Below are positions 1 through 8,769 of a stretch of 64,000 nucleotides of DNA, piece after piece. This DNA is from Chitinophagales bacterium (lineage in GTDB: Bacteria > Bacteroidota > Bacteroidia > Chitinophagales > CAIOSU01), in contig JBBDNB010000027.1 of the NCBI GenBank assembly GCA_040877935.1, forward strand, positions 33,730 to 97,729, read 5' to 3'. Each line of letters starts with the position of its first letter. Within the stretch, counting starts at the first letter, position 1. The notes below the pieces were generated by a model, which worked only from the letters and a program-made list of their open reading frames with translations, did not search any database and was not told the DNA's origin. Made by a program: the position numbers and the translations under genes.

Positions 1-2150
1 GGATAGGGCCCGATTTTATCCGTGAGCAATCCCCTTTTGGTTTGGTACTGCACAATCAGCGTTCCGCCATTTTTCACGTAATCCATCAATGCATCATATT
101 TCTGCAAAAGCCATTCCTCGGTATTGTAAGCGCGCACGCCAATCAATATTGTGGGAAATTGGGAAAGCTCAGAAGCATCAAAATTGTCTTCATCAATCAT
201 GCTGACTTCATAGCCGGCTTCCTCCAGATTTTTATTCACCAGATCGCCAGCGCCCATGATATATCCGACCTTTTTTACATTTTGCGCACTTTCCAGTCGC
301 AGCAATTTGGCTTCCGCATCGGGGAAAATACTTTGATATGGAATGTGGTCGTATTCTATATTTACAAAGCTTCTGTTCCAGCTTTTTTCACCAGAAACAA
401 ATACAGGTTTTATCGCTCCGCTTTTCTGTTTTTTTGAGGGCGAAATATTGAAAGCATAATTTTTCTCTTTGCCGGCCTCTTCCAAGCTTAGCGGAATTTC
501 CTCCGGTTCAGATTTCCAGCCTTTGGGCAAATCCAGCTTAAGCGTGCCGCTTAGGTTTTCCTTCCAGCTTTTCAGTTTTATGCTGATTTCCCTTGCTTCA
601 TCCGAAGGAAAAATAAACACATCATTGCCCAGATTCAAACTCACATCGGGCGCAATAAAGAATGGGCGGTACAATTCGCCTTTCACCCTGTCTGTCCATT
701 TGTATTGCAGCGGAAGTTGGTATTCCAATTCGGCTCCCTGTATGTTCAATTTTACGCTGGCGAATATGCTCGCATCATTTTCCGGCATTCCTGTATATTC
801 CATTCCGGGAATTTTAAACATCCCGATATTTTCCTGCGCTTCCCGCAACCAATATGCCTGATTTACAAGCGCATTATCCGCAATTTGCAATTCTGCCTCC
901 ACAACTTCTTCCTTATTATTTTCTAAATTTTCAGGCATTTCAAAAGAATTGAAAGCTGTATTGAATTGAATGGATTCTACCGTGATTTTTGTATCACTTC
1001 GGTTCAATAATTTCACTTCAGCCTTGATTTTATTGCCCGCTACTGAATAATAATTTTCAGCCAAAGCTTCCAAATGCAAACCGCAAATGGCATAGATTAC
1101 CTCGCTGAGCTCCTGCAATTTGATATCGACATAATGGTGGCTGCCTTTGATTTTTTGCAATTCCTTGTAAGCGGTCAACAATGCGGGCAAAATCAAAGTA
1201 GGGTTTTTCGGGTCGAAATTTTCTGCTGCTTTATTGAGGAAAAGGCCAGCATTTTGTGCGCCATCAATTCTGCCCCAGGTCAGGTTTACATCATCAAAAA
1301 GATCTGCCTTGGCCGTATCGCCCATCACGTATTCCAAGTATTCGGGCTGTTCACCTCTTGTTTTTTCCGAGCCAAAACCCTGGCTTTTGTGCTGACTGCG
1401 ACTTTCCGCTGCAATCTCAGAGCAAGACAAGCCCAGTTCTGGCAGGTAAGCGCCAATATCCACAATTATTTTATTGGTGGTATCCAACTCCTGCCCCGTT
1501 CTGCGGTAAAACCAGGGCGATGTATTCCAGTACAATCTTTTGGGCGACCAGGTATCCAATGTTTTCAATTGCTCGGGAAATGCTTCCGGATCTCCGGCCA
1601 TTTCAAAGGCTTTTTCGGCCAAATCTGCCGAGGCGCTGTGGTGGCCGTGGGTCGGGTAATTGTATTTGCTGGGAGGAAAGCGCGTGATCAGCACATCGGG
1701 GCGAAACTGCCGAATGACATAAACCATATCTTCCAGCACCTGCGCCTCATTCCAAATATTCAGGCTTTCATCTGATGTTTTGGAATAGCCAAAATCTACC
1801 GCACGCGTAAAAAACTGGTGTCCACCATCAATCCTGCGTGCAGCGAGCAGCTCTTGTGTGCGGATGATGCCGAGATAAGAACCAATTTCGGTGCCGATCA
1901 TATTTTGTCCGCCATCACCACGGGTGAGTGAGAGGTAGCCGCTCCTGATATTGCGCTTTTTCGAAAGCCAGGTAATCAGGCGGGTGTTTTCATCATCGGG
2001 ATGGGCGGCAATGTAAAGGGCCGTACCGAGGGTATTGAGTTTTTCAAGCCGCAACTGGATTTCGCCCGCATTTAGGTTTTGGGGCTTTTCGGCAGATAGA
2101 TGCAGGCAAGTAAATAGTATTAAAAAAAGAACAGCACTTATTCTCAGCAT
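1..2150 (-). CDS. PIG-L family deacetylase (LmbE-like), large secreted form, 3' end outside window
   Basis: This gene starts at 2150 and stays open to base 1, so at least 716 residues are present and the C-terminus is missing. A signal peptide covers about residues 1-20. The zinc-binding AHPDDE motif is at residues 49-54, followed by a THGHHSAS stretch encoded near 1640-1660 that supplies the further metal-binding histidines of the PIG-L/LmbE fold. Family members remove N-acetyl groups from GlcNAc-containing substrates. The long region after the deacetylase domain is typical of large Bacteroidota members, which end in a glutamine-amidotransferase-like domain; the last visible part (about residues 600-716) fits that. 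Its substrate cannot be told from the sequence. The family assignment is firm; secretion is inferred from the N-terminus. Confidence 0.88.
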   Translation of the reverse strand, partial: MLRISAVLFLILFTCLHLSAEKPQNLNAGEIQLRLEKLNTLGTALYIAAHPDDENTRLITWLSKKRNIRSGYLSLTRGDGGQNMIGTEIGSYLGIIRTQELLAARRIDGGHQFFTRAVDFGYSKTSDESLNIWNEAQVLEDMVYVIRQFRPDVLITRFPPSKYNYPTHGHHSASADLAEKAFEMAGDPEAFPEQLKTLDTWSPKRLYWNTSPWFYRRTGQELDTTNKIIVDIGAYLPELGLSCSEIAAESRSQHKSQGFGSEKTRGEQPEYLEYVMGDTAKADLFDDVNLTWGRIDGAQNAGLFLNKAAENFDPKNPTLILPALLTAYKELQKIKGSHHYVDIKLQELSEVIYAICGLHLEALAENYYSVAGNKIKAEVKLLNRSDTKITVESIQFNTAFNSFEMPENLENNKEEVVEAELQIADNALVNQAYWLREAQENIGMFKIPGMEYTGMPENDASIFASVKLNIQGAELEYQLPLQYKWTDRVKGELYRPFFIAPDVSLNLGNDVFIFPSDEAREISIKLKSWKENLSGTLKLDLPKGWKSEPEEIPLSLEEAGKEKNYAFNISPSKKQKSGAIKPVFVSGEKSWNRSFVNIEYDHIPYQSIFPDAEAKLLRLESAQNVKKVGYIMGAGDLVNKNLEEAGYEVSMIDEDNFDASELSQFPTILIGVRAYNTEEWLLQKYDALMDYVKNGGTLIVQYQTKRGLLTDKIGPY

Positions 2151-2301
2151 AGTTTTGGAATTTAAGTTTGCTAAGATAAATAAATTGGGATGTTGATAGG
2201 GGTGGTTGGGGAAGATTAACAGGGAAAGAGTAATCCTTGAAGGTTTTTCAAAAGTGTAACAAACTCTATCGAACTTGTGGACATAACAAAGTTTACCTTT
2301 T

Positions 2302-2353
2302 CATAGATGGAGATTCTGGATAAATTTTTTACAAAAATTTTCCAGAATGACGA
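2302..2353. repeat. Palindromic intergenic repeat, left of the GIY-YIG gene
   Basis: A direct repeat of the element at 2813-2893. It begins catagatggagattc and ends attttccagaatgacg; TTCTGGA and TCCAGAA form a hairpin. The 2151-2461 gap otherwise holds only this and the hairpin at 2407-2433. Confidence 0.7.
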
Positions 2354-2406
2354 GTTTATTTAGGAGCATTCCCTTGAATAAACCAATGAAACTAACAACC
2401 GAAACC

Positions 2407-2433
2407 GTCATTCCTGCGAAGGCAGGAATCTCC
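2407..2433. repeat. Hairpin repeat with GCAGGAAT arms
   Basis: ATTCCTGC and GCAGGAAT form a perfect 8-bp stem around a 4-base loop, within gtcattcctgcg...atctcc. This is the kind of short palindrome that is dispersed in many bacterial genomes. It lies just downstream of the GIY-YIG gene. Confidence 0.65.
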
Positions 2434-2461
2434 AAAAATCAAGAAGATAGCCAGTTAATAC

Positions 2462-2764
2462 CTATTGAAAATCCGCAACTTCATCAAACAAGTCACGCAT
2501 ATCCGGGTTTTGTTTTTTAATCAAATTTATCTTCCACTCCCTTTTCCAATATTTCAATTGCTTTTCTTTTATAATAGCTGATTCAATCCTGTCATAAAAT
2601 TCAAAATAAACCAGATCGGTACAATTGTATTTTTCAGTAAAATCGGAGCCCATAGCATTTTTATGCTCATAAGCCCTTTTGTAAAGGTTACTTGTCACAC
2701 CAATATATAAAACTGTGCGATAAGGGTTCGAAACAATATACACATAGCCGCCCTTTGGTTTCAT
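2462..2764 (-). CDS. Small GIY-YIG nuclease domain protein
   Basis: About 100 residues, a single GIY-YIG domain (UPF0213/YhbQ-like size). The core motif is YVYIVSN followed by LYIGVT, then the conserved Arg/His segment YKRAYEHK and a Glu in the DLVYFEFYDRIESAI region. I chose the start at 2764 (MKPKGGYVYI) because the family begins there; an upstream ATG at 2800 would add 12 residues that do not look conserved. Proteins of this type are predicted DNA endonucleases with poorly known roles. The gene is isolated and is enclosed by copies of the same palindromic repeat on both sides (2302-2353 and 2813-2893), which suggests it travels with, or acts on, such repeats. That link is inference. Confidence 0.85.
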   Translation of the reverse strand: MKPKGGYVYIVSNPYRTVLYIGVTSNLYKRAYEHKNAMGSDFTEKYNCTDLVYFEFYDRIESAIIKEKQLKYWKREWKINLIKKQNPDMRDLFDEVADFQ

Positions 2765-2812
2765 TACTTGGGATTTTTTAAAGCAGCAAAAAATAAGCAT
2801 TTATTTCGTTTC

Positions 2813-2893
2813 CATAGATGGAGATTCCCTGCCTTGCCAAATCAAATGCAGGCAGGCGGATAAATTTTTGAAAAAAATTTTCCAGAATGACGG
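2813..2893. repeat. Palindromic intergenic repeat, right of the GIY-YIG gene
   Basis: Same orientation and ends as 2302-2353, but with about 29 extra bases in the middle that contain a second small palindrome (CCTGCC...GGCAGG). The two copies bracket the GIY-YIG gene. Confidence 0.7.
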
Positions 2894-2948
2894 GTGAATT
2901 TGGGTTGTGTTCAAAGCGATTTTCAAAAAATGAATATGGTTGCAACCT

Positions 2949-3822
2949 CTATAATTCCTTTAATTTTTCAATTACCGTTACAGCATCTCTGCTTAGTCGT
3001 GTAAATGCGAACCACTTTTTCCCTAAATCCTTGAGGGAAGCGCCAATATGATATACCGTTTCGTCATCAATAATTAGGAAGCGGTCATGGGACTTATCAA
3101 ATTTTTGTAGTTCTATAGCAGGATATTGTACATTGTGTTTTTCTATATCAAGCAGCAAGGTTTTAGAAAATCTCTTACAATATATCGTTGTAAGTACATT
3201 TTTCTTTCTTTTCGAAAGCAACAGTAATACAGAATCATCGATATAATTATCAATTAGCCTGATTGATTTATTAGCACTGCGGATTAAATCAGATACAAAT
3301 GAATAGGAATCAAAGGTTTGCCCATCAAAATAAACACCTTGACTGGGTATGTCTGAACGAGATTCTAAAGCTTTAAAAACTTTCTCAAAATTTTGTTCGT
3401 TTTCTATTTGCTTCAATTCAAAATTATCCATTTGTTGAAGCAGCCTTGTGTATGCTGAAAAAGATTGTCGCATTTTGATAAAGGCATCCATTATTAATAT
3501 GCTCACCTGGATGGCAGTTTTGCTTCTCAAAACAGCTGAAAGCATAGCAACACCCTGTTCAGGGCAAATATCTTCGACCACCGTGTTCAGAACTTGAGGT
3601 AACAAATTGTGACCTCAAGCCATCAAATTCTTTTTCTGTCAATTGAAATCTAAATCTTGCAGGAAAACGATCAATATTTCTTTTTACAGCCTGGTTGAGC
3701 GCCTTGGTTTCTACATCATACATTTCTGCAATATCCTTGTCAAGCATTACCTGCTGACCCCAAACATTATAAATCCGGTTTTCTATGTCTTCTTGCTTGT
3801 ATTTAGTAATTGCTTTTTTCAT
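2949..3822 (-). pseudogene. ORF6N-domain DNA-binding protein, frameshifted
   Basis: Two overlapping reading frames together make one known architecture. Residues 1-87 (3822 to 3559) are an ORF6N domain (VMLDKDIAEMYDVETKALNQ), a DNA-binding module common in phage and mobile-element proteins. The rest (to 2949) continues the family after the frame change with EQGVAMLSAVLRS, a coiled segment, and a C-terminal domain with SHDRFLIIDDETVYHIGAS, resembling the phospholipase-D-like end of these proteins. At the junction the family normally has RRYLP-YAFT-EQGVAM. Here CCC is followed by a single T and then GAACAG, so about 11 bases encoding YAFT are missing. The downstream part may start at an internal ATG, but full function looks lost. 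A sequencing error is possible but an 11-base loss makes it less likely. Confidence 0.8.
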
Positions 3823-3997
3823 TTATTGAGCGATCAATTTGTCTAAATTAAAAATATTTGATTTAAAAACAATTGCATAGGTATGGAATACTGAATTACA
3901 CCCACCGATTGCGCAAAAAACCAACCACATAGCAAACATCCATCTGCTATAGATTCATACAGGTGAGCATTACACAGGCTTCCCAAGTCCCCAACTA

Positions 3998-4025
3998 TTC
4001 GTAGCACCCTTGCTGCGAATTTTTT
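3998..4025 (+). terminator. Stem-loop with T-tract
   Basis: TTCGTAGCA pairs with TGCTGCGAA (one G-T wobble) around CCCT and is followed by six T on the plus strand. It looks like an intrinsic terminator, but no plus-strand gene lies just upstream, so it may instead be a dispersed hairpin repeat. Nothing else is seen in 3823-4060. Confidence 0.4.
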
Positions 4026-4060
4026 AAACTAATCCTTTATGAAAAGCTGCTGAAGTTTCA

Positions 4061-4708
4061 TTAAAACAACTTCTCAAAAACCTCCTTTATTAATGCCGGA
4101 ATCTGACTAAATGCATGAAGTGTTGCTTCCGGCTTGGTAATCAGGAAGAAAATGATTTTTGGGATTGCCAGAACAAATTCAAGAACAAAGGCTAAAATGG
4201 GCAAGAGTAGGTAAGCCCATATCGGAAATTTAAATCTCGTACTGATTTTATTTTGAATGGCCTCCCAAATAATAAAAAGCCTGTCTTTGTAATGCCACAG
4301 AATCAGGCAGTCAAGAATAATGTAGCCCGAGAGGCGCCAGGCAAAGCCTGTTTTTAAACTGGGCGGCATAAAAGAAAGGTCGATAATGAGGATATTGGCG
4401 ACAATGGGCAGGAATAGAAAAGCTCCTAAAAGAACCGTTCGGTTGATGAGCAATAGCAACCCGCAAATCAGTTGGGAAACACCAATAAAAGTCTTGAATG
4501 GCTCGTGATCAAAAAGATACCAGGAAACCCTGAAGAGGCTTAGATCCTGGATGGGCGTGGTCAATTCTTCAGGCCTTAATCCAAATTGCCCATCTACTAA
4601 TTTACCCCAGCCATAGCTGATAAAAGTCCAGGCCAGTAAAACCCTGAACACCAGGATAAGGTAATCCCAGTATTTTGCTTTTGGAATGGATTTGATTTTT
4701 TGGAGCAT
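4061..4708 (-). CDS. DoxX-like integral membrane protein
   Basis: 215 residues with about five hydrophobic segments. The N-terminal half matches the DoxX/DoxD-like family: a first membrane helix (LILVFRVLLAWTFISYGWGKL), an amphipathic stretch, then helices around residues 80-100 and 105-120, with the conserved GWGKL-type turn. A final hydrophobic segment is near residues 165-190. Family members are small inner-membrane proteins, some tied to thiosulfate:quinone oxidation or oxidative stress, but most are uncharacterised. No neighbouring gene suggests a partner. The family call is reasonable; the function is unknown. Confidence 0.65.
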   Translation of the reverse strand: MLQKIKSIPKAKYWDYLILVFRVLLAWTFISYGWGKLVDGQFGLRPEELTTPIQDLSLFRVSWYLFDHEPFKTFIGVSQLICGLLLLINRTVLLGAFLFLPIVANILIIDLSFMPPSLKTGFAWRLSGYIILDCLILWHYKDRLFIIWEAIQNKISTRFKFPIWAYLLLPILAFVLEFVLAIPKIIFFLITKPEATLHAFSQIPALIKEVFEKLF

Positions 4709-4817
4709 AGCTTTTGAAATAAATATCCAATAAATTTAAAAAATATCGCTTTCATTAAGGTCTATTTGATCACTACTGATGTTTACAAAGTGGTTTGCGC
4801 AAACAAACCCTGATGCG

Positions 4818-4869
4818 GGCACGCATTCGCTATGCTTCAGGCTATGCTGCAAAATGCGCGCCAGTGGAG
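4818..4869. repeat. 52-bp direct repeat, copy 1
   Basis: Starts ggcacgcattcgc and ends cagtggag; nearly the same sequence recurs at 5548-5599, and a partial inverted relative is at 5426-5450. The direct copies bracket the lipoprotein gene at 4880-5347. Confidence 0.65.
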
Positions 4870-4879
4870 TTCGCGCCAG

Positions 4880-5347
4880 CTATGGGGATATTGGAAACTC
4901 AGTAAAACCTGTTATGTAATAAAAATCCTGATTTTTTTCTTTACGAAAAGAAATTCTATAAATAAATTTATTCACATCATTCATCACATAAAAATTTTCT
5001 CTTTGTTCTATATTAAAACACCCTTCATTTAAAGGACTCAAGTTATATGTATTGAACAGGCGATTTAAAAGGTGCTCATCTATATTTTTAGATTTTATTT
5101 TAACGATCTCATAAACTGGCTTTTCATCTATATTGTCAAATTGATAATATATAAAAGTGTCATTTTTCTCAAATCCAAGTATGATTACATCTTCCACAAT
5201 AGGTTTATAGCCATTTTTTAGAAGAGAGTTATATGTTACATTTGGATTCGGATTAAATAACTCATTTGTAGGTTGCAGATTGATTGGATTGCAAGAACAA
5301 ACGTATAATAAACACACTATCAAAAATGCATTAATTTCCTGTTTCAT
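4880..5347 (-). CDS. Hypothetical lipoprotein
   Basis: 155 residues. The N-terminus MKQEINAFLIVCLLYVCSCN is a short hydrophobic signal with a plausible lipobox (VCSC), so the mature protein would be anchored at Cys19. The rest is hydrophilic with many aromatic residues and no domain I recognise. Its stop codon lies just beyond the edge of the 52-bp repeat at 4818-4869, and another copy of that repeat lies upstream at 5548-5599, so the gene sits in a repeat-bounded cassette beside an RHS remnant. An immunity role would be a guess based only on this position. Confidence 0.55.
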   Translation of the reverse strand: MKQEINAFLIVCLLYVCSCNPINLQPTNELFNPNPNVTYNSLLKNGYKPIVEDVIILGFEKNDTFIYYQFDNIDEKPVYEIVKIKSKNIDEHLLNRLFNTYNLSPLNEGCFNIEQRENFYVMNDVNKFIYRISFRKEKNQDFYYITGFTEFPISP

Positions 5348-5490
5348 TTCGCACGTTTTTTAACCGTTGCCATTCGTTACTTGGAATCGTTTGTTCACCC
5401 CACTCACACTCATTTGCCGTCTAGCTTTTGCAGCATAGCGAACGCCCGCCTGCATAAAGCATTCGGGTAAGAGTGCGGACTCTAAATCGG

Positions 5491-5874
5491 TTATTTTATA
5501 TTTTTCGGACATCCGACTAAAATAAGAAATTCTGGATTTGTTGGGTAGGCACGCATTCGCCTTGCTACAGGCCTTGCTGCAAAATGCGCGTCAGTGGAGG
5601 CCTCGTTGCCCGTTATTTCGTTTAGGTTTTCGTGGCCGCCTGCTCCATAGCGGTAAAGTTCACCGCTGTAAAACGTGCGCCCCGGTAAAGGCCATCCCCC
5701 GGGATACCTGTCCACTGCCTGTTTCACGTTGGCTTCGTAGTGGGATATAGTACCGGGGTTTAAAGGGTCTTCTATCGGTTTCCTCAAGTCCGAGACCACC
5801 GGCATAATATTTCCGGTGTGCGAGGTCAACTCATAGTTTAAGACTACTCTATGTTGTGTATCTATACCCATCAA
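5491..5874 (-). pseudogene. RHS-repeat protein remnant
   Basis: 127 codons. The middle matches the C-terminal core region of Bacteroidota RHS proteins: a degenerate YYPFGMPMPGR-type motif is visible as YPGGWPLPGRTF, followed by YRYGAGGHENLNEITGNE in place of YRYGFxGxExDDEIKG. The usual following segment (YRMYDPRLGRF-like) is absent. Instead the frame runs into the 52-bp repeat at 5548-5599 and ends. There is no room for the thousands of upstream bases of a full RHS gene, since the ATG overlaps the stop of the PorP/SprF gene (5871-5874). I read it as an RHS tip fragment truncated at the repeat. Whether it is translated through coupling to the upstream gene is open. Confidence 0.65.
5548..5599. 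repeat. 52-bp direct repeat, copy 2
   Basis: Second copy of the element at 4818-4869 with scattered mismatches. It forms the point where similarity of the RHS remnant to RHS proteins stops. Confidence 0.65.
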
Positions 5875-6785
5875 TAATACCTCGGACTCTTAACCACCTG
5901 TGTTTTCTCCTTAAAGCCGGCAAAGCGGGCAATAAGGGAAACTTCGTGGGAGCCGCTGTTGTTGGTGCGGAGTTCGCCAAAATCAAAATCAAAGGAATAG
6001 CTGAGCAGCAGTGGTTTTACCACATACACCCCTAATAGAGCGGCAATATCATCGGTGGTGCGGTAAATGGCGCCCAATACCACCCGTTCGTTCCAGGTGG
6101 CGTTTACATTGATGTCCGCCTGGGAGATAAACCCTGCATTGCGGAAAAATACGGCCGGGGACAAGACCCAGCTTTCGCTCAATTTCCAATCGTAACGGGC
6201 ATAGGCGAAGTAATGTCGCGGGTTTTGGAATACCGTGGCATTTTCCAGGGATTTCTGCAAATGGCTCACGGCCACGCCCAGGGTAAATCCCCTGGCATAG
6301 AGCTCAAGCCCCAGGCCAACATCCGCTTTCACCTGTCCTTCCTGAACATTGTAGGCACTTTGGTCACCCGTCTGCTGATAGCGCAATTCGCTACCTTTTA
6401 CAAAATAATTGGCAATACCGAAATTGATGCCCGCAGAAAGGCGTATGTCATCGCCCAAGCGCTGGCGGTAAGCATAATTGATCCGTGCCGTAGTGGTGCG
6501 CTCCTCGCCCAGCATATCGTTCAGCACGGTGAGGCCCACACCACCCTTAATCTTTGGCACAAAGGCATGTGCATTGAGCAATTGAGTGGAAGGCGCTCCG
6601 TCAAAGCCCGTCCACTGCTGCCGTGCCAAGACCCCGACAAAAACATCATCGGTATTTCCCGCAGCAGCAGGATTGTAAAAATTGCTGTGGTACATAAAAT
6701 GATTCAGCATTGGGTCGGTCTGGCTCCATGCTAAAATGGGCAGCAACAATGCAATGAGTAAGGACAATAATATCTTCATAATCAA
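5871..6785 (-). CDS. PorP/SprF family outer-membrane protein
   Basis: 304 residues with a signal peptide at about 1-21 (MIMKILLSLLIALLLPILAW). The mature start QTDPMLNHFMYHSNFYNPAAAG is the hallmark of the PorP/SprF family: the protein begins with DPxxxxFMxxxxxxNPAxAG and continues as a predicted beta-barrel (GLTVLNDMLGEE, YAYRQRLGDDIRLSAG, YDWKLSESWVLSPAVFFR). Family members sit in the outer membrane and partner T9SS type B cargo, anchoring it at the surface. Here it follows a PorE-like OmpA gene (7-base gap) and a giant type B cargo gene, a standard three-gene module. Together they probably handle the adhesin encoded at 8770-13596. Confidence 0.92.
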   Translation of the reverse strand: MIMKILLSLLIALLLPILAWSQTDPMLNHFMYHSNFYNPAAAGNTDDVFVGVLARQQWTGFDGAPSTQLLNAHAFVPKIKGGVGLTVLNDMLGEERTTTARINYAYRQRLGDDIRLSAGINFGIANYFVKGSELRYQQTGDQSAYNVQEGQVKADVGLGLELYARGFTLGVAVSHLQKSLENATVFQNPRHYFAYARYDWKLSESWVLSPAVFFRNAGFISQADINVNATWNERVVLGAIYRTTDDIAALLGVYVVKPLLLSYSFDFDFGELRTNNSGSHEVSLIARFAGFKEKTQVVKSPRYY

Positions 6786-6792
6786 GCGATTT

Positions 6793-8694
6793 CTATTGAT
6801 TCAGTACTTTAAAAGTGGTTCTTCTATTTTTCTGGTGTTCTTCTTCCGTTTTGGCATTTTCAATCAGCAATGCCGTTTTCCCCCAGCCTTTTGACTGCAA
6901 GCGAACGGGATTGATACCTTTTTCAATCAAATAATCCACAACGGCCTGCGCGCGCTTTTGCGACAATTCCAAATTGTATTTGGGGTTGCCCCTATCGTCT
7001 GTATGCGCATTGATCATCACTTCCACATCCGGGGAATCTTCCAAAAGTTTTACCAATTTATTGAGGTTTTCCTTGGAATTGGGACGCAAATTATAACTGT
7101 TGTAATCGTAGTAAATATCTTCAATGGTGATTTCCTCTTTGGGAATGCGCAACAGTGCAAAATCAAAATCGTGACCATTGGCTTTGGAAAAAGTCTTGCT
7201 GTATTTTTCGCCATCGGTGCTGAGCTTGCGCGAATCGCCAAAATATTCCGGCTTGTTGAGTTTCAATTTATAATCCCGATCCTGCTCCAGTTCAAATTGA
7301 TAATTTCCCCCTGCATCTGTCAGGGTGCTGTCCACAGCCTGGTCGTTTACCGTTAAATAAACCATTACATTTTCCAGCCCGGTGCCCGAATCAACATCCA
7401 AAACCTGACCTTTCACCAGCAAATTCACTGGTTTTAGGTAAAAGGAATAGATATCATCAGAGCCTTGTCCGCCCGAGCGATTGGAAGAAAAATAGCCTTC
7501 GCTTTTATCGCTTTTTTGCACCAGCAGAAAATCATCGGCATTGGAATTGAAAGGCACTCTTAAATTTTCGGGAGCTGACCATTTTTCATTTCTCCTTTCT
7601 GAAACGAATAAATCCAAAGCGCCCATGCCCACAAATCCGGTGGAGGAAAAATAGAGGCTGTTTTCATCGAACAAAACGGGGTAAGCTTCATCGTATTCGG
7701 TATTGATGCCTTCTACAATTTGAGGTGCGCCCCAGCCACTGCCCTTTTTTTCCAGCAGCCAAATATCAGAACCGCCCAGTCCGCCTTCTACATTTCTGCT
7801 GACGAAATACAGGCTATTGCCATCTTCAGAAACCGATGGATGCACCATTTCCACTTTTTCTCCTTCATAAATAAGGGGTGCGGCTTTTCCCCAGCTTTTG
7901 CTTTCGGTATTGAATTCCGCTTGCATTATGCGGCAAAACGCTCCTTTTTCTCCGCTGCATTCTCCATAATATGCCGTATTGGTTTTTTTGGAAAAAGTGA
8001 ATGCGCCATTGTTCAAGTCTGCGGACAAGGCTTCCAGCTTTTCGACCTTGCTCCAGGTTTTGTCGGTATTGTTATAACTGCTAGTGTAAAAATTTGAAAA
8101 TCCCTGCCCATCCACTTCATAGGTTTTGTTGCTGCCGGAAAGATCCATTCTGGAAGAGGTAAATACAATTTGATTGTTGAAATAATTGGCCCCGTAATCG
8201 CTTTCTGGCGAATTGATCTGACTTTCGTTTCCGAAGCTGTGCAGCGGTGGCGGATCATTTTTCATGCTTAGGGCAAAATCCACATTTCTCAACAATCGCA
8301 GCGCGTCTTTATCCCCGGGCTGTTTTTCCAGAAAATGATTCAGTGCGGCTTTACTTTTTTCGTATTCCCCAACATTCAATAAGGTTTTCCCTTTTTGATA
8401 ATGCAATGCAGGAAGCTGGTAAAATGCCGATTCCGCTCTTTTGTACCATTCCAAAGCCTCGCTGTATTCAAACAATTTTCGGTAGGACTCTGCTATTTTA
8501 AAGTAAATTTCGCCTTTGTCTCCCGGATTGCGCTTTTTCTGCAAATGCTTTTGATATTGATTGATGGCAGATTGGAATTTTCTGTTCTCAAAATCCTTAT
8601 CTGCCAATTCCTTCAGCGATTGGGCAAAAGTTATGTTGCCAATAAAAAAGAAGAGCAAGAATAATATGCCGTTTGCTTTCATGTTTGTTTTCAT
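6793..8694 (-). CDS. PorE/SprE-like OmpA-family protein with TPR and WD40-like repeats
   Basis: About 633 residues. After a signal peptide come TPR-like helices (about residues 30-145, ALEWYKRAESAFYQLPALHYQKGKTLL), then a PD40/WD40-like propeller (about 150-420, with VSEDGNSLYFVSRN and YFSSNRSGGQGSDDIYSF), a carboxypeptidase-regulatory-like beta sandwich (about 430-510), and an OmpA peptidoglycan-binding domain at the end (AHTDDRGNPKYNLELSQKRA, NRRTTFKVL). This order is that of PorE-like T9SS accessory proteins, which link the secretion machinery to peptidoglycan. Start at 8694 (MKTNMKANG) gives a clean signal peptide; 8682 is an alternative. It lies between the cargo gene and the PorP/SprF gene. 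Confidence 0.9.
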   Translation of the reverse strand: MKTNMKANGILFLLFFFIGNITFAQSLKELADKDFENRKFQSAINQYQKHLQKKRNPGDKGEIYFKIAESYRKLFEYSEALEWYKRAESAFYQLPALHYQKGKTLLNVGEYEKSKAALNHFLEKQPGDKDALRLLRNVDFALSMKNDPPPLHSFGNESQINSPESDYGANYFNNQIVFTSSRMDLSGSNKTYEVDGQGFSNFYTSSYNNTDKTWSKVEKLEALSADLNNGAFTFSKKTNTAYYGECSGEKGAFCRIMQAEFNTESKSWGKAAPLIYEGEKVEMVHPSVSEDGNSLYFVSRNVEGGLGGSDIWLLEKKGSGWGAPQIVEGINTEYDEAYPVLFDENSLYFSSTGFVGMGALDLFVSERRNEKWSAPENLRVPFNSNADDFLLVQKSDKSEGYFSSNRSGGQGSDDIYSFYLKPVNLLVKGQVLDVDSGTGLENVMVYLTVNDQAVDSTLTDAGGNYQFELEQDRDYKLKLNKPEYFGDSRKLSTDGEKYSKTFSKANGHDFDFALLRIPKEEITIEDIYYDYNSYNLRPNSKENLNKLVKLLEDSPDVEVMINAHTDDRGNPKYNLELSQKRAQAVVDYLIEKGINPVRLQSKGWGKTALLIENAKTEEEHQKNRRTTFKVLNQ

Positions 8695-8769
8695 TTTAAA
8701 TTCCGAACACAAGTTTAACCGATTCAGCCCTTTCTGTTATCAGGTAGCAGCGTTCCAATTTTTCAATTA

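Noticed and set aside
3998..4025. Terminator of the DoxX-like gene
   Set aside because: The T-tract is on the plus strand, whereas the DoxX-like gene is on the minus strand, so it cannot end that transcript in the usual way.
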